Part shown: in pieces, positions 41,916-50,429 of the stretch
Numbering within the stretch: position 1 is the first letter of the stretch
Layout of the letters: the number at the start of each line of letters is the position of its first letter
Assembly (NCBI RefSeq): GCF_900113645.1
Contig: NZ_FOQC01000006.1
Span: 31,963 to 95,962, forward strand
DNA: 64,000 nucleotides
Reading direction: 5' to 3'
Source: Trichococcus flocculiformis
GTDB lineage: Bacteria > Bacillota > Bacilli > Lactobacillales > Aerococcaceae
The notes under the pieces: generated by a model
Database searches by the model: none
What the model was told of the DNA's origin: nothing
The model's input: the letters and a program-made list of their open reading frames with translations, nothing else
Position numbers and translations under genes: made by a program

Positions 41916-42557
41916 GTGAGAGGGATTTTCATCACAATCGAAGGGCTGGATGGCTCAGGCAAGACAACCGCGTTGCAGCAAGTAGTGCCGCGTCTGCAAC
42001 AAGAGATGAACCGCAAAGTGGTAGCGACGAGAGAACCGGGTGGAAGTCCGATCGCGGAAAAGATCCGCTCGTTGATACTGGATCCTTCACATACGGACAT
42101 GGATTCTAGGACAGAAGCTTTATTGTATGCGGCAAGCCGCCGCCAGCATCTGATCGAAAAGGTGTTGCCCGTTTTGGAAAGTGGAGACGTCATTTTTTGT
42201 GATCGTTTTGTCGATAGTTCCATCGCTTATCAAGGCTACGCAAGAGGCATCGGTGAAGAGGGTATCCGCGAAATCAACCAATTCGCAACAGAAGGCATCG
42301 AGCCGGATGTGACGTTGTACATCGATGTTCCGGCAGAAGTAGGCATTCAAAGGATCCATGCAAATCTGGATGAACGGGAATATAACCGTTTGGACCAGGA
42401 AAAGCTCGCTTTCCATGAAAAAGTCCGCGCTGGTTATCTGCAATTGGCGAAGGCTAATCCGGAACGGATAGTAGTCGTCGATGGGACGATGAGCCGTGAA
42501 GAGGTAGCGGAAGCTTGCTATCACATCATCAAAAACAGATATCCAAGCTATTTTTAG
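41916..42557 (+). CDS. tmk: Thymidylate kinase
   Basis: A 213-residue enzyme that phosphorylates dTMP to dTDP. P-loop G-L-D-G-S-G-K-T-T is at about 8-16, D-R-F near 93, and the lid region D-E-R-E-Y-N-R-L near 150. The GTG at 41916 is chosen because TAGGAG lies 9 bases upstream; GTG 41907 overlaps it. First gene of the tmk-darA-holB-ricT-yabA cluster. Confidence 0.96.
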   Translation: MRGIFITIEGLDGSGKTTALQQVVPRLQQEMNRKVVATREPGGSPIAEKIRSLILDPSHTDMDSRTEALLYAASRRQHLIEKVLPVLESGDVIFCDRFVDSSIAYQGYARGIGEEGIREINQFATEGIEPDVTLYIDVPAEVGIQRIHANLDEREYNRLDQEKLAFHEKVRAGYLQLAKANPERIVVVDGTMSREEVAEACYHIIKNRYPSYF

Positions 42558-42663
42558 AGTAAAATCATTTGCCGAAACAAAAGCTCAACGGACCGTTCCG
42601 CTTTTCTCAGCATATAGGAATTTATAAAATTTTTTCATATATTATAGAAAGAGGGGATTTGTT

Positions 42664-42993
42664 ATGAAATTAATTATGGCTATCATTCAAGATAAAGACA
42701 GCGCTATCCTGTCCGACGAGTTGGTGGAAGCGAATGTCCGCGCTACTAAATTGCCTTCTACGGGCGGTTTTCTGCGCGCCGGCAACACCACCTTCATGAT
42801 CGGTGTAGAGGACGAACGGGTCGATGAAGTATTGCGGATCATCAAAACCAACTGCGAAGCGCGCGAGCAATTTGTAGCGACCCCAGTCAGCATGGATGTG
42901 CCGTTGGACAACGCAATCGCCTACCCGATGGAAGTGCACGTAGGCGGAGCGACTGTGTTTGTTTTGCCGATAGATAGTTTTTACAGATTCTGA
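42664..42993 (+). CDS. darA: Cyclic-di-AMP receptor protein (DarA/PstA)
   Basis: A 109-residue PII-like signalling protein. K-L-P-S-T-G-G-F-L-R-A-G-N-T-T is the ligand-binding region and V-G-G-A-T-V-F-V-L the C-terminal strand. It binds c-di-AMP as a trimer in Bacillus, Staphylococcus and Listeria. GAGGGG precedes the start and its stop overlaps the holB start. Confidence 0.95.
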   Translation: MKLIMAIIQDKDSAILSDELVEANVRATKLPSTGGFLRAGNTTFMIGVEDERVDEVLRIIKTNCEAREQFVATPVSMDVPLDNAIAYPMEVHVGGATVFVLPIDSFYRF

Positions 42994-43997
42994 TGACGAA
43001 GGAAAGGATGGATGGTGTGACACAGCTTTTGATGAGGCAACAACCGGAACTGCTCGAAAGGTTCCAACGGACGATTCAGGAAAAGCGGCTGGTTCACGCC
43101 TACTTGTTTGAAGGAGCGCGCGGAACCGGCAAAGAAGAATTGGCGCGTTGGATAGCCCAAACGCTCTTTTGCGACGAGTTGCAGGATGGTCAGCCATGCG
43201 GGCACTGCAATCATTGCCTACGGATTGCGGCAGGTGAATTTCCCGATGTGGCGGAAATCAGTCCGGATGGCAACACCATCAAAGTCAATCAAGTCCGTGA
43301 ATTGAAGGCAGAGCTTTCCAAAAGCGGGATGGAAGGCAGCCGCAAGGTCTATCTGATTTATGATGCCGAAAAAATGACGGTCAGTGCTTCGAACAGCCTG
43401 CTTACGTTCCTAGAGGAGCCGCAGAACGACACGTACCTGATTCTGATGACTACTGCAAAAGAGAACATCCTGCCGACCATCCGATCGCGCTGCCAAATCG
43501 TCCATTTTCGGGTCGTCAACAAGCAAGCGTTAGGGGAAACTTTGGAGGCGCAAGGCATACAGCCTGAAAATGCGGCGTTGTTGGCGGCCATCACCAATAA
43601 CCAGGAAGCAGCTCTGTTGCTGAATCAGGAAGAGAGTTTCCATGAATCCAAGAAGCGGACATGGGCTTGGTTCCAACTGATGACTTCTAAAAATCCCCAA
43701 GCATTTGTGTTTGTGCAGACCGACTTGATGGATGGTCTGAAGGATAAAAATGATGGCCACTTCTTTTTGGACTTGCTATTATTCTATTACCGTGATTTAC
43801 TTTATACCAAGTACAGCAATAAGCAAGCTATCGTCAACAAAAATCACGGAACAGAGTACGAGCGTATTGCAGAAAAACTGCATCCTCAGGAAATCACCCG
43901 GCATATGGAAAATATCCTCAATGGAAAGAAACATTTGGAAGCAAATGTTCAGCTCCAAGGGGTACTGGAAGAAATCGCGCTCGGGAATAGCCTATAG
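42993..43997 (+). CDS. holB: DNA polymerase III subunit delta prime
   Basis: A 334-residue clamp-loader subunit with G-A-R-G-T-G-K-E-E-L in place of a full Walker A. It has a zinc site (C-G-H-C-N-H-C) and the delta-prime block I-R-S-R-C-Q-I. It lacks the ATPase residues, as usual. The start is unsure: ATG 42993 (ATGA overlap with darA) or GTG 43017 with a better ribosome site; the protein body is unaffected. Confidence 0.93.
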   Translation: MTKERMDGVTQLLMRQQPELLERFQRTIQEKRLVHAYLFEGARGTGKEELARWIAQTLFCDELQDGQPCGHCNHCLRIAAGEFPDVAEISPDGNTIKVNQVRELKAELSKSGMEGSRKVYLIYDAEKMTVSASNSLLTFLEEPQNDTYLILMTTAKENILPTIRSRCQIVHFRVVNKQALGETLEAQGIQPENAALLAAITNNQEAALLLNQEESFHESKKRTWAWFQLMTSKNPQAFVFVQTDLMDGLKDKNDGHFFLDLLLFYYRDLLYTKYSNKQAIVNKNHGTEYERIAEKLHPQEITRHMENILNGKKHLEANVQLQGVLEEIALGNSL

Positions 43998-44022
43998 ATA
44001 AAGCTTCTGGAGGAGAAAGAAA

Positions 44023-44817
44023 ATGAAAAACGTCATTGGTGTTCGTTTTATGCCTGTCGGGCCCATCTCTTATTATGAAGCAGGCCAGACAAAGTACAAA
44101 ATGGACGAAAAATTAATCATAAATAATGGGAATGCTGTCGATATAGGTCAAGTCGTCATTGTTGATAAACAATGCAAAAATGATGAGAGTGGCATCCATG
44201 CACATAAACATATCATCCGCGTCGCGACCGAAAAAGATCTTGAGCAGGATGAAAAAAATCGCGCAGAAGCGAAGGAAGCTTTTGCCGTATGCAAGACCAA
44301 AATGAAGCAGCTGAAATTGGAGATGAAGCTGATCAAAGCGGAATACACTTTTGATCGCAGTCGTTTGACTTTCCATTTCAGTTCGGAAGGCCGGATCGAT
44401 TTCCGGGAATTAGTCCGCGAGTTGGCGGCTGTTTTCCGCACGCGGATCGAATTGCATCAGATCGGTGTCCGCGATGAGGCCAAAATTCTAGGCGGAATCG
44501 GACCTTGCGGCAGAACGCTCTGCTGTTCGACGTTCTTGGGGGACTTTGTGCCGGTTTCGATCAAGATGGCGAAGGATCAGGGGTTGTCCTTGAATCCTGC
44601 CAAAATATCCGGTTTGTGCGGGCGTTTGATGTGCTGCCTGAATTATGAGAACGACACGTATGTTTCGCTCAGAAAGGCGATGCCTGATTATGGGCAGGAA
44701 GTAATGACGCCTGAAGGTAAGGGGAAAGTTGTGGAACTGAATGTGCTCAGCCAAGTCGTCAAAGTGCGGCTGTTTGAGCATAATAAAACGGTTGAGTTTG
44801 CCGGTTCAGAATTGTAA
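44023..44817 (+). CDS. ricT: RicT/YaaT, PSP1-domain regulatory protein
   Basis: A 264-residue protein with the PSP1 domain and a cysteine-rich region C-G-R-T-L-C-C...L-C-G-R-L-M-C-C. In Bacillus it forms an iron-sulfur complex with other Ric proteins and guides RNase Y. GGAGGAG precedes the start. Confidence 0.94.
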   Translation: MKNVIGVRFMPVGPISYYEAGQTKYKMDEKLIINNGNAVDIGQVVIVDKQCKNDESGIHAHKHIIRVATEKDLEQDEKNRAEAKEAFAVCKTKMKQLKLEMKLIKAEYTFDRSRLTFHFSSEGRIDFRELVRELAAVFRTRIELHQIGVRDEAKILGGIGPCGRTLCCSTFLGDFVPVSIKMAKDQGLSLNPAKISGLCGRLMCCLNYENDTYVSLRKAMPDYGQEVMTPEGKGKVVELNVLSQVVKVRLFEHNKTVEFAGSEL

Positions 44818-44876
44818 GGTTTAAGGATCTGCACGATAGGATTGAAAAATAAGTATGGAAAATGCGAGTGGATAAA

Positions 44877-45227
44877 ATGGATAAACGTGCCTTGTATGAC
44901 CAATTTCATCGGGTGGAAAGCCGTATTTCATCGATGGGAGCAGATGTTAAAGAGATTCAAGAGAAGATGGATGACCTGATAGAAGAGAACGCAAATCTTC
45001 AAATCGAGAACCAGCATCTGCGCGATCGGATCGATTTCCTTACGAAGGAAAAAGAAGATGCGCAGAAGCAAGAGCCAGAAATGTCGAAGTCCCGTCTGAA
45101 TTTACAGAAGCTTTACGAGGACGGTTTTCATGTCTGCAATGTTTATTATGGTTCCCGTCGTCTGAATGATGAGCCCTGTGTTTTCTGTATCGATGTCATC
45201 TACGGCGAAAGAGATCGGAAAAACTGA
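44877..45227 (+). CDS. yabA: YabA, DNA replication initiation control protein
   Basis: A 116-residue protein. An N-terminal coiled coil (about 5-60, heptad-rich) forms the tetramer. The C-terminal zinc domain G-F-H-V-C-N...P-C-V-F-C binds DnaA and the clamp DnaN to restrain initiation. ATG 44877 starts with the family-typical M-D-K-R-A-L-Y; ATG 44862 is also possible. Confidence 0.94.
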   Translation: MDKRALYDQFHRVESRISSMGADVKEIQEKMDDLIEENANLQIENQHLRDRIDFLTKEKEDAQKQEPEMSKSRLNLQKLYEDGFHVCNVYYGSRRLNDEPCVFCIDVIYGERDRKN

Positions 45228-45278
45228 GAAGTGTCCCGCGTTGGGGGTACTGTCAATAAATGATGGATGAACAAATAG

Positions 45279-45310
45279 ACAGAGGCGGGGACAGAAGTCC
45301 TGGCCTCTGT
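45279..45310 (+). repeat. Dispersed GGGAC hairpin element
   Basis: ACAGAGGCGGGGAC-AGAA-GTCCTGGCCTCTGT is a nearly perfect stem-loop with a four-base loop and the same core as the copies at 146, 31287 and 36206. It follows yabA and may act as a terminator. Confidence 0.8.
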
Positions 45311-45338
45311 TTTGAGGATAAGGTAAAGGGGTAGAGGA

Positions 45339-46091
45339 ATGGAAAATGTATTAAAGGAAGGCGAACGACTTGATGTGCTGAAGAGGGAAAATATCCAGAT
45401 CATTCAAAGTTCAGCCGTGTTCTCTTTTTCGCTGGATGCGGTGCTGTTGGCTGATTTCGCGGAATTGCCGCGCGTGAAGCCGGCAAAGATAGTCGATCTT
45501 TGTGCCGGGAACGGGGCAGTCTCGTTTCTGTTGACAGGAAAGACCAAGAATCCGATCATCGGGGTGGAACTGCAGGACCGGTTAGTGGATATGGCCCGCA
45601 GGACAGTCCAGTTGAATCAGCTGGAGGAGAAGGTTTCCTTTCTGCACGCGGATGTGAGCGACGTGACCCGCTTCATCAAACCGGATTCCGTCGATGTCAT
45701 CACCTGCAATCCGCCCTATTTCAAGCTGAGCGAATCCAGTTTCACGAATGAATTGGATGCTTTTGCGATCGCGCGGCACGAAATCCATTTGACGCTGGAC
45801 CAATTGATGAAACAGACGAGCCATCTGCTGAAAATGAAAGGCAAGGCTTATTTCGTCCATCGCCCGGATCGTCTGATGGAGATCCTGGAAACGATGCGCA
45901 ACAACCGGATTGCGCCCAAGAAACTGCAGTTCATTTACCCGAAACAGAACAAGGAAGCGAACATGATCCTGATCGAAGGCATCAAGGACGGTAAAGAAGA
46001 CGGTTTCCGTGTGCTACCGCCGCTCGTTGTGTACAATGAAGAAGGGGAATACAGCCAGAAGGTAAAGGACGTCCTCTATGGCGAGCAGTGA
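45339..46091 (+). CDS. trmN6: tRNA (adenine37-N6)-methyltransferase family protein
   Basis: A 250-residue SAM-dependent methyltransferase. The SAM motif is D-L-C-A-G-N-G-A-V-S (about 52-61) and the catalytic N-P-P-Y is near 128, as in N6-adenine enzymes. Relatives (YfiC, YabB) modify A37 of tRNA-Val. Start follows AGAGG; overlaps yazA by 14 bases. Confidence 0.9.
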   Translation: MENVLKEGERLDVLKRENIQIIQSSAVFSFSLDAVLLADFAELPRVKPAKIVDLCAGNGAVSFLLTGKTKNPIIGVELQDRLVDMARRTVQLNQLEEKVSFLHADVSDVTRFIKPDSVDVITCNPPYFKLSESSFTNELDAFAIARHEIHLTLDQLMKQTSHLLKMKGKAYFVHRPDRLMEILETMRNNRIAPKKLQFIYPKQNKEANMILIEGIKDGKEDGFRVLPPLVVYNEEGEYSQKVKDVLYGEQ

Positions 46092-46368
46092 GCACTACTT
46101 TTATGTGCTGCTTTGCGCAGATGACTCTTTTTATGCCGGCTACACGACGGACACGCTTCGGCGCGAACGGGAGCACAACAAAGGCATCGGCAGTAAATAT
46201 ACCAAGACCCGCCGCCCTGTCCAAATGATCTACAAAGAAGTCTTCGGTTCCAGAACGGAAGCGACCAAAGCGGAGGCGGCATTCAAGAAACTGAGCCGCA
46301 AGCAGAAAGAGAATTTTTTGAAGGGGCGCGCTATCGGTGTATGCAGCTCTGAATCGAACGGGGTTTAG
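46078..46368 (+). CDS. yazA: GIY-YIG domain protein YazA
   Basis: A 96-residue single-domain protein with the GIY-YIG layout Y-V-L-L-C-A-D-D-S-F-Y-A-G-Y-T and R-E-H-N-K-G, R-R-P. Role unproven; the fold is that of small nucleases. Always found next to trmN6/rsmI in this order of bacteria. Confidence 0.92.
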   Translation: MASSEHYFYVLLCADDSFYAGYTTDTLRREREHNKGIGSKYTKTRRPVQMIYKEVFGSRTEATKAEAAFKKLSRKQKENFLKGRAIGVCSSESNGV

Positions 46369-46416
46369 CGGGTCGCCAGAGTCAACAAAATGAAACGAAA
46401 TCAGAGGAGAAAAAAG

Positions 46417-47289
46417 ATGCAACTGCAAAAAAGCTATGAACAGCATGCGTGCGGAACGCTTTATTTAGTACCGACACCAATCGGTAATCTGGAGGATATG
46501 ACCTTCCGTGCCATAAAGATACTGCGCGAAGTGGATCTGATTGCGGCGGAGGACACGCGCAATACGCGGAAACTGCTGACGCATTTCGAAGTGGATACAC
46601 CCCAGATCAGCTTCCATGAACACAATACCCAGGAGCGCATTCCGCAATTGGTGGATAAGCTGCTTGGTGGACAATCGATCGCTCAAGTGAGCGATGCGGG
46701 AATGCCTTCGATCAGCGATCCGGGTCATGATTTGGTGCGCGCCTGCATCAACGCAAACGTGCCGGTTGTACCGTTGCCTGGAGCCAATGCCGGTGTGACC
46801 GCATTGATCGCTTCTGGATTGGCACCACAGCCCTTCTACTTTTTCGGCTTTTTGGAGCGCAAGAAGAAGGAGCAAGTGGCGCAGTTGGAGTCGTTGAAAA
46901 ACAGGGAAGAGACGATGATTTTCTATGAGTCGCCTTATCGGTTGAAAGAATTGCTCAAAAATATCGCAACCGTCATGGGTGCGGAGCGCCAAGTCGTCAT
47001 TTGCCGCGAATTGACGAAACGCTTTGAGGAGTTCATCCGGGGTTCGGCTGAAGAAGTGGCTGCTTGGGCCGAAGAAACAGAAATCAGAGGGGAAATCTGC
47101 CTGATGATAGCTGGCAATGATAATCCGGAAATGCCGGTTGAACAGACATTCGATGACCTCAGCATTGCTGAATTGGTGGAAAAGCTGATGACAGAGCAGG
47201 GACTTTCTTCTAAAGATGCGATCAAAGAGACCGCAAAAATCAGGGATCTGAAGAAACAGGAAGTATATCAAGCTTTCCACGGCTTCTAA
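46417..47289 (+). CDS. rsmI: 16S rRNA (cytidine1402-2'-O)-methyltransferase
   Basis: A 290-residue tetrapyrrole-methylase-fold enzyme. L-V-P-T-P-I-G-N-L-E-D-M-T is at 15-27, A-E-D-T-R near 45, the SAM-loop V-S-D-A-G-M-P-S-I-S-D-P-G near 90 and L-P-G-A-N-A near 120. It modifies the decoding centre together with RsmH. Start 46417 follows GAGGAG; the frame from 46390 lacks a site. Confidence 0.95.
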   Translation: MQLQKSYEQHACGTLYLVPTPIGNLEDMTFRAIKILREVDLIAAEDTRNTRKLLTHFEVDTPQISFHEHNTQERIPQLVDKLLGGQSIAQVSDAGMPSISDPGHDLVRACINANVPVVPLPGANAGVTALIASGLAPQPFYFFGFLERKKKEQVAQLESLKNREETMIFYESPYRLKELLKNIATVMGAERQVVICRELTKRFEEFIRGSAEEVAAWAEETEIRGEICLMIAGNDNPEMPVEQTFDDLSIAELVEKLMTEQGLSSKDAIKETAKIRDLKKQEVYQAFHGF

Positions 47290-47305
47290 ACAGGAGGGAT
47301 GACCG

Positions 47306-48328
47306 TTGCTGTTCTATTTATTGAGTATATGCTCGTTCGGCGGGATCCTGATGCTCCGGTTGATGGGGAAAAGTCGACAATTCCAAAGCTACTTGCTGGT
47401 TGCGGCGGTGCTGTCCCTCTTTGCAGGAATGCTGCAAGGCAACGAATCGCCCCAAATAGTATGGATCCGTTACGCGGTGATGCTATTTCGCGTTTTGTTC
47501 GGCTTGATTTCACCGTTTGCTTTCCTGTTTTTTGGCCTGGCGCTTGTCTTCAATGGCGTGTTGCTGATCAATAAAGAAGGCTGGGCTAAGCGTTATGCGC
47601 TTCTGCTTGCGGTGGGAATCTTCATTTTGTTGATGGATCTGCTGTTCCTGCTGAACTATTTTGTGTTCCATCATTATCTGATTTGGCGCTTCATGCGCTT
47701 GATGAGCTACTTCATTATCTATTTCGGGGTAGTGCTGATCTTATTTTTTGTCGCGACAACCTTTTACGGACTCATTCCGGTTTCCCTTGATAAAGATTTC
47801 ATCATTGTTTTGGGCGCAGGATTGCTGCCGGATGGAAGAATCAGTCCTTTGTTGGAGAAACGCTTGGACAGAGCAATCCGGTTTTTTAGGCATCAGACAG
47901 AGCATACGCAGAAGCGGCCCTGCCGGATGATTGTGAGCGGGGGGCAAGGTGTGGATGAACCCTTTTCCGAAGCGTATGCCATGAAACGCTATCTGATTGC
48001 GAAAGGTATCCCGGAAGAACTAATCATTGAGGAAGACAAGTCCGTTAATACGTATCAGAATTTGCTGTACTCGAAGGGCATCATGGATACGTACAAAGAA
48101 AAGTACAAGTGCCTCTTCATCACGAATAATTTTCATACTGTCCGCAGCAGTCTTTACGCTCACCGAGTGGGATTGGATACGGACGGTTTGGGTGCCTGGA
48201 CGCCGTTTTATTTTCTGCCTTATGCGTTTTTGCGTGAATTCATCGCTGTTGTATTCATGCAGATAAAAGGACACACGCTGTTGCTGGCACTCGTGCTGGT
48301 GTTTGGATTGTGGCGGATCTATTTGTGA
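47306..48328 (+). CDS. YdcF/DUF218 family membrane protein
   Basis: A 340-residue protein. About five helices occupy residues 1-155, followed by a DUF218 domain with V-L-G-A-G-L-L-P-D-G, V-S-G-G-Q-G and E-D-K-S-V-N-T-Y-Q-N. Two small hydrophobic segments end it. Relatives (ElyC, SanA) act in envelope synthesis. It starts with TTG 47306, AGGAGG being 8 bases upstream. Confidence 0.88.
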   Translation: MLFYLLSICSFGGILMLRLMGKSRQFQSYLLVAAVLSLFAGMLQGNESPQIVWIRYAVMLFRVLFGLISPFAFLFFGLALVFNGVLLINKEGWAKRYALLLAVGIFILLMDLLFLLNYFVFHHYLIWRFMRLMSYFIIYFGVVLILFFVATTFYGLIPVSLDKDFIIVLGAGLLPDGRISPLLEKRLDRAIRFFRHQTEHTQKRPCRMIVSGGQGVDEPFSEAYAMKRYLIAKGIPEELIIEEDKSVNTYQNLLYSKGIMDTYKEKYKCLFITNNFHTVRSSLYAHRVGLDTDGLGAWTPFYFLPYAFLREFIAVVFMQIKGHTLLLALVLVFGLWRIYL

Positions 48329-48352
48329 AATCATAAGTGCCGATTTGGGTGC

Positions 48353-48400
48353 AAAAAGCCGTATACCATGCGATATTTCGCAAGTATACGGCTTTTTTAT
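48353..48400. terminator. Bidirectional terminator
   Basis: AAAAAGCCGTATAC pairs with GTATACGGCTTTTTT between convergent genes. Confidence 0.9.
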
Positions 48401-48410
48401 GTTCGCTCGT

Positions 48411-49301
48411 TTAAAGCAATCCTTCGGAAATCAATTGCTTCAAGCCATGATAGACGCCTTCGTCATCATTGGAAGGCGTTGCATAGTTTGCCACGCTCTT
48501 GGCTTTGGGCAACGCGTTGTCCATTGCGAAGGAGTAGGGTCTGCCGGAAAGCATGGAGATGTCATTTTCGCTGTCGCCAAAAACAGCCACTTCTTCATTG
48601 GAAAGGCCGAGTTTTTCCAATAAGGTATCCAAGGCTTTGCCTTTATTGATGCCTTTTTTGGTGATCTCAAGTTTCCTCTCATCAGAAAAGACCAGCTCGT
48701 AATCGTCATGCAGGCCTAAGTGAGGCAAGGATTGCGTCACAGCCTCCATAAAATGGGGGTCCTGGCTGATCGAAATTTTGTTGCAGGAAGTTGGCGCTTC
48801 CTTCAGATCAAGGATCAGTTTTTGTTCCGGATAGCCGTCGCGCATATCGCACAACCAACCGTACATGCCGCTGGCCCAAGGGTAATCATCGGGTAATCTC
48901 ATTTCCCCGCGGATCCTCTTTTTCAGGTCATACAGTGAATCCGGCAAGTAGGTGTACAGGCCGGCATCTTGGGAGAATTGGATCTCAACATTGAATGTAC
49001 GGAAGACAGATGTGACTTTTCGGATGTCCTCGAAATCCATTATCCCTAATCTTTCCCGGACTTTAGAGGTGCAATCATAAATGGAGCTGCCGTTTACGTC
49101 GATCAAGTAACCTTGATGGGAATCCATCTTCAGTTTCAGGGCATCCGGCATCAAACGCAAGTAACTTCTCCCGCTTGCCAATACCAGCGTGATGCCTTTT
49201 TGCTGGAGTGTCAGAAGGAGTTCTTGAGTTTTGGGGCTGATGTCATGGGCAGCAGTCAATAAGGTGCCGTCCATATCGCAAACGATTGCTTTGATGGGCA
49301 T
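48411..49301 (-). CDS. Cof-type HAD phosphatase
   Basis: A 296-residue haloacid dehalogenase-fold sugar-phosphate phosphatase. Motif I D-M-D-G-T-L is at 9-14, motif II is the serine of L-A-S-G-R, and motif III/IV is K...G-D-S-E-N-D. A C2 cap lies in between. Its ATG overlaps the rpiR stop (TAATG). Linked to the uronate operon regulator, so it may remove a phosphorylated sugar acid. Confidence 0.9.
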   Translation of the reverse strand: MPIKAIVCDMDGTLLTAAHDISPKTQELLLTLQQKGITLVLASGRSYLRLMPDALKLKMDSHQGYLIDVNGSSIYDCTSKVRERLGIMDFEDIRKVTSVFRTFNVEIQFSQDAGLYTYLPDSLYDLKKRIRGEMRLPDDYPWASGMYGWLCDMRDGYPEQKLILDLKEAPTSCNKISISQDPHFMEAVTQSLPHLGLHDDYELVFSDERKLEITKKGINKGKALDTLLEKLGLSNEEVAVFGDSENDISMLSGRPYSFAMDNALPKAKSVANYATPSNDDEGVYHGLKQLISEGLL

Positions 49302-50176
49302 TATCTATCCACTTCCTTTTTTGTTGTCGAAAGAACCTGGCGTATCGTATCAATGGAGCGGAGATTTGTGTGCTCGTCATGATAGATATAGGACAGGTAA
49401 ATGATATCAACAATCGTGAGGTAAAGCAACCGAGCTGAAAGAGCTTCGGACTGAAAAATGGATTCTTCCGTTTCCACTACGATGCTGACATCACTCAATT
49501 GATTCAAAATGCCTGGCGGATTCCCGGTCAGACAAATTATTTTCGCGTTGTTTTGGGCAGCCACTTCGGCCAGCCTGATTGTTTCGGCTGTCTTGCCCGA
49601 GTGTGAAAAAAGGAAGACGCAATCATTCTCCGTCAATTTGGAAGTGTGCATCAGTTGCATGTGATAATCTGAAACATAATTTACAGGGATAGCCGTCCGC
49701 AAGAATTTGTGATAGGCATCCAAAGCAGTGACGGCAGAGGCGCCCAGGCCAAAAAAGTGGAGTGCTTTTGAATGGATGATGATATCAAGCGCTTGTTGCA
49801 GAGTTTCGCCAGACAGTGTGCTCATAAGACTTTGCAGCATGATCTGAGAGGAATGAATCACTTTTTTAGAAATATCCGTTGGCGTATCCGAAGGCTTGAT
49901 ATCCGTAAAAACTGCCAATTGACGGGTGCGCTCTTCAGCCGTACGGTAGTTTGAAGCAACACTGATTTTGAAATCCTGAAATCCTTTGAAGCCGATTTTT
50001 TTTACGAATTTAAAAATTGTCGCTTCGGAAAATTTTGTTTCCTCGGAAAGGTTGGCTAATGTTTTGTTCACTATGTTCATGCCCAAACTCACAAAATAGT
50101 CGGCAATTTTTGTTTCGGTCGCTGAAAAACCCGGATAATGCGGCTTTAAGAGTTTTTGGATATAATTTTCTGCCAT
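49301..50176 (-). CDS. RpiR-family sugar-phosphate-responsive regulator
   Basis: A 291-residue regulator. The N-terminal helix-turn-helix is T-L-A-N-L-S-E-E-T-K-F-S-E-A-T-I-F-K-F; the C-terminal SIS domain is F-G-L-G-A-S-A-V-T-A-L and F-S-H-S-G-K-T-A-E-T. Start 50176 follows AAGGAGG; 50185 lies before it. It is divergent from the catabolic operon starting at 50430 and probably controls it in response to a sugar-acid phosphate. Confidence 0.93.
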   Translation of the reverse strand: MAENYIQKLLKPHYPGFSATETKIADYFVSLGMNIVNKTLANLSEETKFSEATIFKFVKKIGFKGFQDFKISVASNYRTAEERTRQLAVFTDIKPSDTPTDISKKVIHSSQIMLQSLMSTLSGETLQQALDIIIHSKALHFFGLGASAVTALDAYHKFLRTAIPVNYVSDYHMQLMHTSKLTENDCVFLFSHSGKTAETIRLAEVAAQNNAKIICLTGNPPGILNQLSDVSIVVETEESIFQSEALSARLLYLTIVDIIYLSYIYHDEHTNLRSIDTIRQVLSTTKKEVDR

Positions 50177-50247
50177 GATGAGCACCTCCTTTTTCTATAG
50201 AATAGCATAAATACAAAAATAAATAAATAAATATTATTTTTTAAGCC

Positions 50248-50304
50248 TTTACAAAGTAAAAAATATTTACTATAATCAGAGTGTAAAGAAAGAAAACGAT
50301 TACA
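50248..50304 (+). promoter_or_regulatory. Promoter of the uronate operon with dyad and cre site
   Basis: -35 TTTACA (50248-50253), 17 bases, -10 TATAAT (50271-50276). The spacer contains the palindrome GTAAAAAATATTTAC (50256-50270), a candidate RpiR operator. AGAAAACGATTACA (50291-50304) matches 13 of 14 positions of the CcpA cre consensus and lies just downstream of the start site, which predicts catabolite repression by roadblock. Confidence 0.75.
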
Positions 50305-50429
50305 GTCGAGGGCTTGAACTGAGCATCGGTATTTGAGGTTGGTAAGACGAGTCTTAATATTGTGTGGGTACTTCGATCCGGAATGGATTTGTTGGACATA
50401 AAGTCTTGCGAGTGGAGGAGCAAAAAAGG

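Noticed and set aside
46465..47280. 271-codon minus-strand frame inside rsmI
   Set aside because: Antisense shadow of a conserved gene with all RsmI motifs on the plus strand.
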